DNA of 64,000 nucleotides, taken from contig NW_027506917.1 of assembly GCF_052324685.1 (NCBI RefSeq), positions 558,001-622,000 of the forward strand, in the 5' to 3' direction. Of this stretch, positions 45,155 to 56,900 are shown one piece after another (within the stretch, counting starts at the first letter, position 1; each line of letters opens with the position of its first letter). The notes below the pieces were generated by a model. It made no database searches and was not told the origin of the DNA. It worked only from the letters and a program-made list of their open reading frames with translations. Origin of the DNA: Brachyhypopomus gauderio. Taxonomy: Eukaryota; Chordata; Actinopteri; Gymnotiformes; Hypopomidae. A program made the translations under genes and the position numbers.

Positions 45155-45600
45155 GGAGGTCGTAAAGGCCCCAAACTGCGCACTGTGTTTTTTGCAATTA
45201 TTTCAATAGCTTTTAAATGGTCCATCTAAGACCACCAAAGGTATTGGATTAAATTAAGTTCATCTTTAATAACAACCTACAACTAAAATATGGGTATTTA
45301 TAGCTTGCACCAATGTGTGGTGGTCAGTTTTTTCAGATATTTCAATAGCTTTTAAATGGTCCATCATAAGTCCACAAAACAAGGTTGTTGATTAGGATGC
45401 ACTTAATGTACTATAACTTGTTTTGTGCTCTTATGATGGACATTTTTAAAGCTATTGAAACATTTCACAAAATGTGCACTTAATATTTATACAACTTGTC
45501 TTTATCTTATGTAGAATCGTTAAAAAAATATTTAAATATTTGTAGAAAAACAGAGTGCGCAGTGCTCTGGGGCCTTTACGACTGCCACTTTTGTCCATGT
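45155..45600. repeat. Imperfect fold-back (long palindrome), about 440 bp
   Basis: The outer arms are ggtcgtaaaggccccaaact...gcgcactgtg and ...tgcgcagtgctctggggcctttacgac. The inner arms include atttcaatagcttttaaatg and ttttaaagctattgaaa. It shares its sequence with the fragments at 41830-41900 and 48770-49060. Confidence 0.8.
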
Positions 45601-45936
45601 TAAGGTCATTTGTAGACGGTAATAGTAGTACATTTAAAACATGTCTAATTCCGAATACGCGAACATGAAACCAACCTAACCACAGTTACAAGGAAGAGAA
45701 AGACATGAGTCATGTTGGATGACAGAGATCCTAAATAACAGCTGACCTGATGTGAGTGCTTATTAGTTTATATTATGGCACCTAGAAAAAGTTATTGGCG
45801 CCTGATTTTTTCCTTTTAGGACCTTCTGGCTCCTTGAGTAATTTTTTAGTCTGTAGCCCAGCATGAGAACCATCTTGTTGCCATGGTAACCACCAATTGT
45901 TTACCCTTTTAATTTGTTATAACATTTGTACTGTCT

Positions 45937-48305
45937 ATCATTCGTAGGCATGGTATTAGCTTCCATTGCTACGCAGATGATACTCAGTTGTATATATCTT
46001 CTAATCCAGATGATATCACTACAACTCTCACGATTGAGAACTGCGTCCAGGACATTAAAAACTGGATGGGATCTAATTTTCTTCAACTAAATTCTGACAA
46101 GACTGAGGTGCTGATTCTTGGGCCTAAAGCTGCTAGAAGCAATTGGGCTGATATTCCCCTTACCCTAGATGGTTTTTCAGTAACACCTAAATCTACTGCA
46201 AAAAGTTTAGGTGTCACTATTGATTCTGATCTTTCATTTGACGGACATGTATGCAATGTCACTAAGGCTGCCTTTTTCCATTTACGTAATATTGCCAAGC
46301 TGAGACACTTACTTTCATTAGCTGACGCAGAGAAGCTAGTTCATGCTTTTGTCTCGTCGAGATTGGACTACTGTAATAGTCTTCTAATTGGATGCTCTAA
46401 ACAGTCTATAAAGAAGCTACAATTTGTACAAAATGCCGCAGCTAGAGTCCTAACCAAGGCTAGGAAATTCAATCATATTAGTCCCACTCTCGCCGCATTA
46501 CACTGGCGTCCGATTAAATATCGCATTGAATTTAAAGTTCTTCTGTTAACCTATAAGGCGTTAAATGGTCTTGCCCCACAATATCTGAGTGAACTCATTG
46601 CTTACTACTGTCACGTCCAGCCCCTCCCTCCTCCCTGGTCCCGCCTAGCTCCCCGCTCCCATTCGTTCCTCCGTCTGTCTGTCACGCCCTCATCGTTAGT
46701 ACCCACACACCTGAGTCTTGTTTCACCGTCTTGTCTCTGTGTATAAAAACTCCCTAGTGTTTTGCTCCCGTGTCGGTCATTGTATTTGTGTTTGCCATGT
46801 TTCCTGCACGCTCCGGTCTATGCTGCTCTCCGCGCTCAGTAGCCTGTACCCTCCCTTTGTTTCTCCTGTGTACTGGTCTGGTTTGTTCTGTTTTGTCTTC
46901 CCTGTTTTAGTTCTCATGTCTATTTGCTGGTTTATGTAGTTGTTCCTTGGTAGTCGTGTTTTCTTCACATCTTGTATATTTCTCCCTGTTACTCTGTTCC
47001 CCTTAGTAGTTAGGTTGTAGCCTTTGTCTTTCGCTTCTAGTTTGTGTATGCATTCCCTGTGCGTTCTAGTCTTCTTGCTTTTTAGTCTTTCAGTTATTTC
47101 AGTCCTGTTTGTGTTATGGTTGTCATGCTTTAGTATTGTTTGTTTGTCCATTATTGTAGTCCTTCCTGTGGTGTGTCTAAAGTTTATTTCTTGCATTGTG
47201 TTTCAAGTAGTGTTTCTATTAGTGTGTTTGCTTGGTTGCCGTGCTGTCTAGCTTATGTTTGGTCTAGTGTGTATTCTCCTGTCCTTTAGTTATTCTCTCT
47301 TGTTCCTTATGGTCTTTGTTTAAATTAAAAATTCAAAACCCGCTATTGCGTCACCCCTGTTAAATTGTTACAACTACAACCCAAAATGCTGGATTTCTCC
47401 TAGTTCCAAAAATTTGTAAGACTACAGCCGGAGGCAGAGCTTTCTCTTTTAAAGCCCCTCAATTATGGAATAGCCTTCCAGCTCCAATCCGAGATTCTGA
47501 CACAGTTCCAATCTTTAAATCTAGACTTAAGACTCACCTATTTAATCAAGCCTTCAGCTAATATTCCTCTTGTAAGGTGTAGGGGCTCCATACGTTGAGA
47601 TTTCTGGTGATCTGAGATGTTGATGCTGTCATCCAGCTGTGTCTTGGCATCACTCTATTTGTGACTATGACTTGACTGGAAAGCAATGTCTCAGTGAGCC
47701 CTCATGACTGTGGTCACCTCTGAACCCCTCCCTTTAGTTATGCTGCTATAGATTAGTCTGCCGGAGCCACATGCTCATCACTGGCACGTGAGCTACGTAC
47801 ATTTAAATCAATGGTGGTTTAAATTCATATCCACTCAGTCTGTATTTCTATCTTCTTGCATGGCTCTACCCAAGACGATTGGATACAGGCACCTGCAGGC
47901 ACCTGGGGGATGGTCTGGCTTGTCGGTGGATGTGCTGATGCCGGGGTTGGATGAGCCGTTGCCACGAGGGGTCGTGCTGATGCTGGCCCACCTGAGGCCC
48001 ACCGCCTGCACCGAGGGGACTGAGGCTGCTTGGCCGGGGAACAGGAGCCTGGACTGTTGCTGTAGAACTTTGAAACCACCCTGCGATCACGAACTTGTGT
48101 TAACGGGCCGCCCAATGGAGGATGGGTTCCCTTTTGAGTCGTGGTCCTCCCGAGGTTTCTTCCTAATCCCCATCCTATAGGGAGTTTTTCCTCGTCACTG
48201 TCGCCTTTGGCTTGCTCATTAGTGATCTGGACCCATATGATTGTAAAGCTGCTTTGTGACAACGTGTGTTGTGAAAAGCGCTATATAAATAAATTTGACT
48301 TGACT
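45937..48305 (+). mobile_element. LINE (L2/CR1 group) 3' half, split by a solo LTR
   Basis: The RT frame begins mid-domain at 'RRHGISFHCYADDTQLY' (about 45945-45995) and continues through 'FLQLNSDKTEVLILGPK', 'SRLDYCNSLL' and 'QNAAARVLTKARKFNHISPT' to 'GLAPQYLSELIAYY', where the LTR interrupts it at 46609. After 47372 the LINE resumes and runs through a long 3' UTR. Its last part (ggtttcttcctaatcccca, then tttttcctcgtcactgtcgc, then gcgctatataaataaa) and (TTGAC)n tail are typical of fish L2. It is 5'-truncated, so inactive. Confidence 0.87.
46609..47372 (+). mobile_element. Solo LTR, 764 bp, TSD actac
   Basis: tgtcacgtcc...aattgttaca, with identical actac at 46604-46608 and 47373-47377. TATA-like gtataaaaac lies at 46741. 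The first 150 bp match the LTR at 23174-23807 (opposite strand), but the middle is longer and diverged. It sits inside the LINE reverse transcriptase. Confidence 0.95.
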
Positions 48306-48385
48306 TGTACTGTATAAAACTGGGTCGCGACTTAATGACAATGAGAAAATGTGGGTCCCGGGCTGAGACCTGTTGAGAACCCCTG
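48306..48385. mobile_element. hAT-like terminus (inverse of 41648-41715)
   Basis: The sequence gggtcgcgacttaatgacaa...cccgggctgagacc...gagaacccctg mirrors the start of the fragment at 41648. The flanks do not match, so this is recorded as a separate fragment. Confidence 0.7.
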
Positions 48386-50341
48386 CAGTACAACTACATA
48401 AACCAATACGGGAGGACTCAAGCTACATAACATCATTCATTCATTCATAACACACATAACCAAATACATAACTAATAAAAATATATGCACCAACATTACA
48501 CAACAATACCGGAGCCGCAGGGGCTCATGGGAAGTAGCGCCGTCCCCCAGTGGACTGACGTTACAGTTCACTTGCTAAGCAAATTCTAGCTAGTTAACTA
48601 TTTTTATTGAATGACATTGATCCTTATCAGAGGGATACCATGGACAGCTCCACGGGTTCATGTCTATCCTTGACGCACCATAAGAAAACCTCGTTGTGCG
48701 TCACTGCAAAATGAAATAAGCGATTCGGCGCCACAAATTGGTGAAAGGTATAAATACCCACCAAAGAGTTGTAGGTTGTTGCATAGTATATACTTTATGT
48801 AGAAATTTTTGTTGGACCGTTTAAAAGATCGTATCGGCTAATGTAATTTGTAGACGGTGCCTTAGACATAATAGCGGCGACAATTGTACATTCACAATAA
48901 CATGTCCACAATTTAAAATACGTCTATTTTTGATGTAAACAAAATCATAGTAGTTTGTCTTGGTTGTCAGCAATGAGAGTTTGTAAGCCTATTAGCACTT
49001 GTGCAAACAACGTCTTAAACAAACAATTCTGAATATGCGTGTAATTAAATCTTTATTTATCATTACTAAGTCTGATGACATCTATGTTTTCTCAACGACC
49101 GAGCCATCCAAAGACAAAGAATCGCATCAAACATGCTACCAGTAGTTTTAAAAGTTTTGCTTCCTACCGTTATGAGTCAGTTTATCTTTCCAGGCAGTGT
49201 TTTGGGCAAACATTTCTACGCATTATTTTGACACTAGATGGCGTTAGCGCATCTAATGTCAACCTCGAATCCACAAACTTTACAGATATTACACTGCACC
49301 GTTCAGACCTACCTGGTGGACGTTCGTTCGCTTTAAGTCCAAAGAGACATAAAATATTTTTTAAATAAAAAGTCCAAAGATCGGGTTCGCTATTCAGTCG
49401 TTGTCTGGCTACATAAAATGAAAATAAAAAAGTTTTCTTATTACCATTGTATAAAATAATGAACTGATAGCCTACAGATATTTTTGTATGTTAAATTTCC
49501 CATGTGAATAATCATGGTACTGTTGCATTAAATAAAATATTTGTGACGACCATATCACAAATTGGATCATCTAGGATGGGTGTTCAGAAAAAAAGGCCAT
49601 TCAGTTTGCTTAGAACGCAAACATTAATCATTAATGTGCACAGGCAATTACATTTTTTTTCAGTTCAAGACTTTATTTTACAATATATTTATTTTCAGAA
49701 ATAATTATATTATATTTATAATTATAGTTGATAACTGTTAAATAATAGTAACAGTTATCAATACAATAACAACAACATTATGCTGTGTGTTACTAAATTG
49801 CACGACAAAAAAGTTTTGTTTAAGATATGTGATTGAATGTCACTTTTATAGACATGTTGCCTCCCAAGTGATCATGACGGACTGTTTGCTCCTTGAAGAC
49901 AGACGGTCCTGCCATAACGACATTCTCACTAGTCACTTGTCCTTCCTCACATAAAACAGCTAGACAGTAAGACCACATAATTAGTAGTTTACATACATGT
50001 AGTTTACATACATGTAGTTTACATACATGATATCCAAACAAGTTTACATCGTCTCCTCGTTTTCAGCTTTGAATGAATATTCTATGCAAAACATTTGGAA
50101 ATTGTCGACGTTCCTGTAATCTACAGATCAACGCTCAACCACAAGTGTCCCTGGTCTCAGTACAGTCCAGGCACGCGCATGATGCAGCGTCCACGCGTGG
50201 GACATACGTGCTCGTAGTGTCATTCAAGCAGTGAACTTTGGATGTTACACGCCCCAGGACAGATCCGAGCACCAACTTCCTTTAGTCATACAGCACGCAC
50301 ACCATCGAGTTTTGTATGTTCCTGCTGAGGAAAGTGCCAAG
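48386..50341. other. 5' flank of PLC-delta gene with repeat fragments
   Basis: About 48770-49060 carries the gtagacggtgccttagaca repeat family. A 15-bp unit tagtttacatacatg repeats three times at 49985-50029. The promoter of the PLC-delta gene is presumably within the last few hundred bases, but no element is certain. Confidence 0.45.
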
Positions 50342-53300
50342 ATGCACTGCATACAAGGGCAGCTGGAAAGGACAGAGTCTGAGGAATTACTCCGTAATAT
50401 GCGAAGCAAGCATGTTACAAATTTCAACTTGAGGCTCCTGGGTAAGATGAGTGTTTAAGGCTCGAGCGCTGTCATAGGAGACGTTACCGGCGCGCGCGTT
50501 ATTGTGTGTGCCGCGATGTTCTTCAACAGTTAGCTGTAGGTTATGTTTTCATTAATCGCTTTAATCGGTTCTGTTCCGAGTTTACGACTTTACGACAGCT
50601 ATTAATCACATAATTTCCATAAAGTGACATATTTGCACTTGCATAGCAACACCTGCCCACTCACACACCTTAAAGCAACACAACACATACTTCCGTTTTC
50701 TCGTTCTAGACCACAACAAGCATCGCGGTGCTCTATAATGTTTATATGAAAATGCAGTTTGAGTCAACATATTAATTAAGCATTTGTAAATTATGAATTT
50801 TTTTCTTATGGTGTCAGATGGCTAGAGTGAAGTTTTTAAAACATGACGTTTTGCATGGTTATTGCATTGTAACACGATCCATGGTCAGTATGAAACGAAA
50901 GAGCTCCTAAGATGATTAGCGGGATGCAACGACATGCTTATTTGAGAAGAAATTAGTTCGAATTATAGACTTTTACATAGAGAAGCCTTTAAATTCTCAT
51001 AGTAGGCTTTAATTTCTCCACTCTTCACACTAATGCTGTTAGTGGAACGCCTCAAGCAGTCATGCGAATGCGAATCCGGTACAACGTCGGTAGAACGTCA
51101 CCGTTAGAACGTTAGAACGTCTTCAGAACGTTAGGACGTCATGGTTAGAACGTTAGAACGTCTTCAGAACGTTAGAACGACCTGTTAGTCAAGAGTGAGT
51201 TTAGAGATCGTAAACCATCAGGTATGGGCGGGGCTACCGTCCATGTGTAATGAGCTGTGTAATGACTTGGATGTACCTGTGTTTAGTTAGCATTTTTAAT
51301 GTGAATCAGGGTTAAGGAGCATAAGATCTCTTACTCCAGACTATGTTTGAACATGATTTATTCACAGACTAAATCTAGCTTTCTTAATGCAACACATATG
51401 GATTAAAGGCCCAGGAAACCTAGTTCAAAACATAGTTGTATGATTCTAAACATGAGTGTTAAACATATAGCAAAGTCAATATGTTCTGCTCAAACACCAG
51501 TTGAATTCACTAATCAGACTAAGAACTGTGAGGGCACGATCCAAATATTCTAATGAGCAGAACTGACACGCCTCTGTCCAGGATTCAGCCTGCTCTCCTG
51601 CTCAACCAGAACACACAGTGTACAGTACGAGCAAAAGCAGGACTGCCTGACTCTTTACCTACGGAGTTACCCATGCTGATTTTGAGACCTGTCCGAGAAC
51701 ACTAGTTTTTGCTAGTTTGCTAGTCTTATTTAGGATGTTCCTACCTGAAGCGTGTTCAAACGAGCACAGGACTGGCACAAGCAAGGCACACGCAGGACTA
51801 AGCAAACCTCACCCTTGGTAAAGCTCACACAAGCTTTCCCCAAGATTAGGACTGTCCACTGTACACCCATATTTACAGAGTGAAAAGTCACCAATTATTC
51901 ATGCTGTGCATTCTCTGTGCCTGTAAAATCAACATTCATTCCAAAGTGATATTAATAACTCCCTGGGGCTTTGAAACCATTTGAAGATATTGTTTTAAAT
52001 AGGCACTGCTTTTCCTGGCACTCTGAATAATCACTTTGCTCTTTTACATCTCCTAACACACCTGAACCAAACCTGTATCCTGAATACCTGATTGAGATGT
52101 ACTGGAAACTGATGTGAAAAAACGTAGAGTGTTTGGACTGGAGTGGGAAACACTTCCTGGAGTGATGGGGTGTTGCCACTTTGATGTACCAACTGACATT
52201 ATTCAAACTATTAGGTCTATTGAACTGTCTTGCTATCGATTATTATATTAACACTTTATTTATTTTCTTCTTATGTTAAATGTTTAGAATGGCACGTTCT
52301 TGCCTGGCTTGGATCATATTTGACAGAACATTATGAATTTGTTTGTGTTTCTTAATTTTTAGAATCTAAAGTATTGGCGTGCCATGTATCTCCACGATTT
52401 AGGATGATGGCGTACTATATATTCAAATCAATATTAAAGACTTCAGTCTGTGATGGTTCATCATTTGAGTTATGAAAGTAACATTTCTAAAATGGCACAT
52501 TATGACCAAATGGATAAAAAAAAGGATGTGTGCTACATGTGTTCTGAGAAAGTGTAACGTGCTTTGATACCTTCCACGTTAACTTACTAGAGCCATGTCG
52601 GGCAACACAGCGGCTTGGTGGTTAGCACATCTGACTAGCAATTTTGGTCACCAAATTGTCGTTGTGAGCGTGAATGATTGTGTGTGTCAGCGTGATACCT
52701 AACCTAATAACGTGAGTGTGTGTGTGTGTGTGTGAATGACTGCGTGTGTGCATGCCCTGTGGTGGATGGTGCTCTGTCCTGGGTATTGTCCTCTCTCCTT
52801 GCGTGCGATTCAATCCTCAAGGGGGATGAGTCTTCCAGTTGAGAGTACGCCATATATGATTGGCTGCCGCTTCTCACCGGCATGTGACTGACTGGAAAAT
52901 ATGTACGTTAATTGTAAAGCGACCTTAGATTCCTTGAAAGATTCCTTCATTAGTTCATACAGCATGTTAACATCTGTTTGTCCCACTGTCTTTGTTAAGA
53001 AAACAAACTGTTAATTAAATTATCCACCTCTGTTAGGTCAGCTTATTCAAAATGTGAGAGCCTGCATCCTTACATCAGAAAAATGTCAGAATACGTACAT
53101 TTGGTCTTATTCAGTTTGCATTGGTTTCCTATTTCGCGGCCAATGTTTAGGATAATTTGCAGTTGTAGCGGGTGAAAGATCAATTAATTTAATAAATTTC
53201 TTATATAAATATAAATCTGGAATTGGGTTCCAGAGAATATTATGCACCCTTGGTTTTAATAGTTTGATTTTGGGTGAGCTTGCAGTTAGTTTATCATATC

Positions 53301-53829
53301 TTTGTTTATTTAGTATTGTGCTTTATTAACTTGTCAACATAAACTTTTGAAACTACAACAATGCTCTATAAATAAAGATGATCGTCTTCTGTTCCTCCCT
53401 GAGGTATGGAAGGAGATGTGGATTTGCAGTTTCTCCTGAGTGGCGCAGATCTTCTGAAGGTTCGCTCTGGCTCCTGGAAGAAGACACGCTTTTACAAACT
53501 ACAAGAGGACTGCAAGACCATGTGGCACGAGACCAATAAGGCCCTGCGTCCTCGACAGACATGTGAGCCCGTCCCCCGTGTGTGTTTTGTTGAGGATTCT
53601 TTGCCTGTGTGCGGTGGGAGTGCTGGTCTGTCCCTCCTGTTCTGGGCGTGTCTGTGACAGGAAACGGCCCAAGTCCTGTTTCCTGTCATTGCAAACATGT
53701 TTGAGTTGCAAAAGTTCACGTCTGACTCTGTCTGATTCCGTCTGATTCCGTCTGATTCTGTCATGTCCTTACCTTTTATGAGGTTTAAGTGGTGAGGACT
53801 TTTAATCGCGGCACCTGGAATTGACAGCA

Positions 53830-53915
<86 letters not shown>

Positions 53916-56900
53916 AAGTACTATATTTAAGTAACATAATCTAAGTAATTTAAGTAAGACTTTTATTGCTTTTACCTGGGTGAGGTGTTAGAGCCATTCA
54001 AAAAATCTCAGCCTATGTACAGAGAGCAAACAGCTGTGTACATATGCTGTTAGAAATTGCCGTATTAGATTGGATCAAAGTTCAGTTGTCATGTCTACAA
54101 GTGCTACAGTATCACCAACTGTTTCTGCAAGTCCAGTGAGTAGAGTAATCGGTTCTGGGACTGCTCCCTTACATACTCGGCTCTTGAAGGTCTTCTGGCC
54201 CGTTTGGTCCCGACCATGATCTCGCACAGATCCAGAAGGATGCCGTGTGTTTCTTGCGCTCCACAGTCTCCGTCGAGGACATAGAGTGCGTGCGGCCCGG
54301 CCGTCAGACGGAGGGTCTTAGGAAGTACACGGAAGAGGCGTTGGAGATGAGGGCCTTTTCAATCCTGTTCAAAGGCCGCCGTAAAAACCTGGACCTGGTC
54401 GCCGCCTCCGAAGAGGAAGCCAGACACTGGGTCTCCGGCCTGCAGAAGGTCATCACCAACCTGAAGAGCCTCAGCCAGCGTCAGAAAACTGAACAGTATC
54501 CTCAACGTTGCCATGGGTTTCATAGAATGTCATTTACTTTAAACGTGAAGTATGCTGGTATTATTAGGCCACTCTAGCTATCATGTCATGATAACCCATC
54601 TAAGACCCTTTAATGCGGTCTAAACATGAAAATCCCACTGTTTTGAAAGCTTCACATCATAATATAAATTGTACAACTGGGCTGCCCAATACAGATAATA
54701 CAGACTTATTACACATACGTAGCATCATTATTGCAAACAATATCTACATATTACCAACCTTAACACTACCAATACTTAAAAGGCCAGAATGTTGTACATG
54801 GTTTGTTGTACATGGTCTGTTGTACATGGCGTGTTGCATGTGGCGTGTTGCATGTGGTCTGTTGAACATGGTCTGTGGTATGTAGCATGTTATACGCAGT
54901 GGTGGACGAAGTACAGCAATTATGTACTTGAGTAAAAATACAGTTACCTTGCATTGAATATTACTCAAGTAAAAGTAAAAGTATTCACCTCAATTTTTTA
55001 CTTGAGTAGAAGTACAAAAGTATCTGCCTTCAAAAATACTTAAGTATTAAAAGTAAAAGTAAAAACCTTTTTTTTCTTAGCGTCACATCAAAACCCCTAG
55101 GCCTACTCGATCAAAAAGTGAACAGGAAACAGTGCCTTACATTTGCCTAGCAAACACAAAATACACAAAACTAGCCTATATTATCCTCACAACATTCATC
55201 TCCAAACTTTATCCATATTAATAATTCACACTAGAAAGGTAGACAAGTGGACAAACCGTTTAATATGAAAACATAATTCACCACCAAACAGTTATTTCGA
55301 ACCGGCCACTTCAGTCCTAGCTTGGGGGACTTTTTCTGAGGTTCTATGTTGTCCACCACATGGCGGGACAGGGAAGCTAGAAGCTACTGAACTCATAATA
55401 TTAAACTTGGCCAAATAATTAATATAATAATAATCAGAGTTGCCAACTCTCACGCAATGAGCGTGAGACACACGCATTGACTGTCTTTACCAGAGACCGT
55501 TTTCACTCGCACTACACTTCACATACATTCGATTTCTCACACTGAAAAAAAATCTAGTTTATTTACATCTGATCTACATCTATGATTCAATGAGTTACTA
55601 GTTCACTGTGGCGCCAACCACTGGCGATCGATCGTGACATAATACTTAATTTGTGTCCAACAATTTACACTCGCCGCCACCCCCACCCCCACCCCCCGCC
55701 AACATTTTACACACATGCCGCCGCCCCGCCCCCCAACCCTGATAATAATTTTAATAATTTTAATAATTTTGCTTCGCTCATATTTACTTGCCTTCGCCTC
55801 CCTCATAGGAATAAATTGCGAAGTTCGCTTCGCTTGGCCAAATTCGCGTGTATGTGTCCCCGGCTTTAACGTTTGATGTGGGAGTCTCCTGTGTTAAACT
55901 GGCGCTTAGCATCTCCACAGATTGCAATTCGGGTACTAGCACACTGCTTTGGATAAAAGCATCTGTTAAATGTAGTGTACTTCAATGTGATATAATTAAC
56001 CGGGGTATATAAACCTACTAATCTAATGGTGAACTTACTTCGATGTGTTTTTTCAAGTTTGACAGCGAGTTCATAAATGATGACAGCGATGTGTTCTTCG
56101 GAATGCAGAGGAGGAATACGAATAATTCTTCTTTTCGAGGAATACAAACACTTCGGCTAAATAAGGCCAGGGGTGTTGGGGGAAGACATCTGTTGCAGCC
56201 ATGTCAGATACTCAGCCATTTAGCGTACAAATCTTAATCTCTTACTGAGCGCTGATTGGTTATAGTCTGTGACATGGTACACTTTTACCTTTCGGTATTT
56301 TATTAAACGTTGATTTAAAAATGAAAAAGGAACGAGATGTTTCTGTAAATGTAACAAAGTGAAAAGTACAAATTTTCGCTTTGAAATGTAGTGAAGTAAA
56401 AGTATAAAGTCTTACCAAATAAAAGTACTTGAGTAAAGTACAGATACATGGAAATGTTACTTAAGTACAGTAACTAATTACATTTACTTAGTTACTGTCC
56501 ACCACTGGTTATACGTGACGTGTTGCAGGTGGCGTGTTGCACGTGACCTGTTGCACGTGGCCTGTGGTACGTAGCCTGTGGTACATGGGCCTGTGGTACG
56601 TGGCCTGTTGTACGTGGCCTGTTGCACGTGGCGTGTTGTACATGGTCTCTTGTACATGGCGTGTTGTACGTGGCGTGTTGTACGTGGCCTGTTGCATGCG
56701 GCATGTTGCACGTGGCGTGTTGCACGTGGCTCGTTGTACATGCCGTGTTGTACATGGTCTCTCGTACGTGCCGTGTTGTACATGGCATGTTGTACGTGGC
56801 ATGTTGTACGTTGTCTGTTGTACGTGGCCTGTTGCATGTGTCGTATTGCACGTGGCGTGTTTTGCACGTGGCGTATTGTACATGGCCTCTTGTACATGGC

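Noticed and set aside
47825..48262. A 145-codon minus-strand frame
   Set aside because: Lies in the 3' UTR of the L2-type LINE, antisense to it, with no recognisable protein content.
41648..48385. A single 6.7-kb hAT element bounded by the inverted caggggttctcaac ends
   Set aside because: The flanking 8-mers (gactatcg and cagtacaa) do not match, and the interval contains the first exon of a host gene.
55603..55869. Short proline- and glycine-rich frames
   Set aside because: They lie inside the non-autonomous hAT element over a C-rich stretch, with no coding support.
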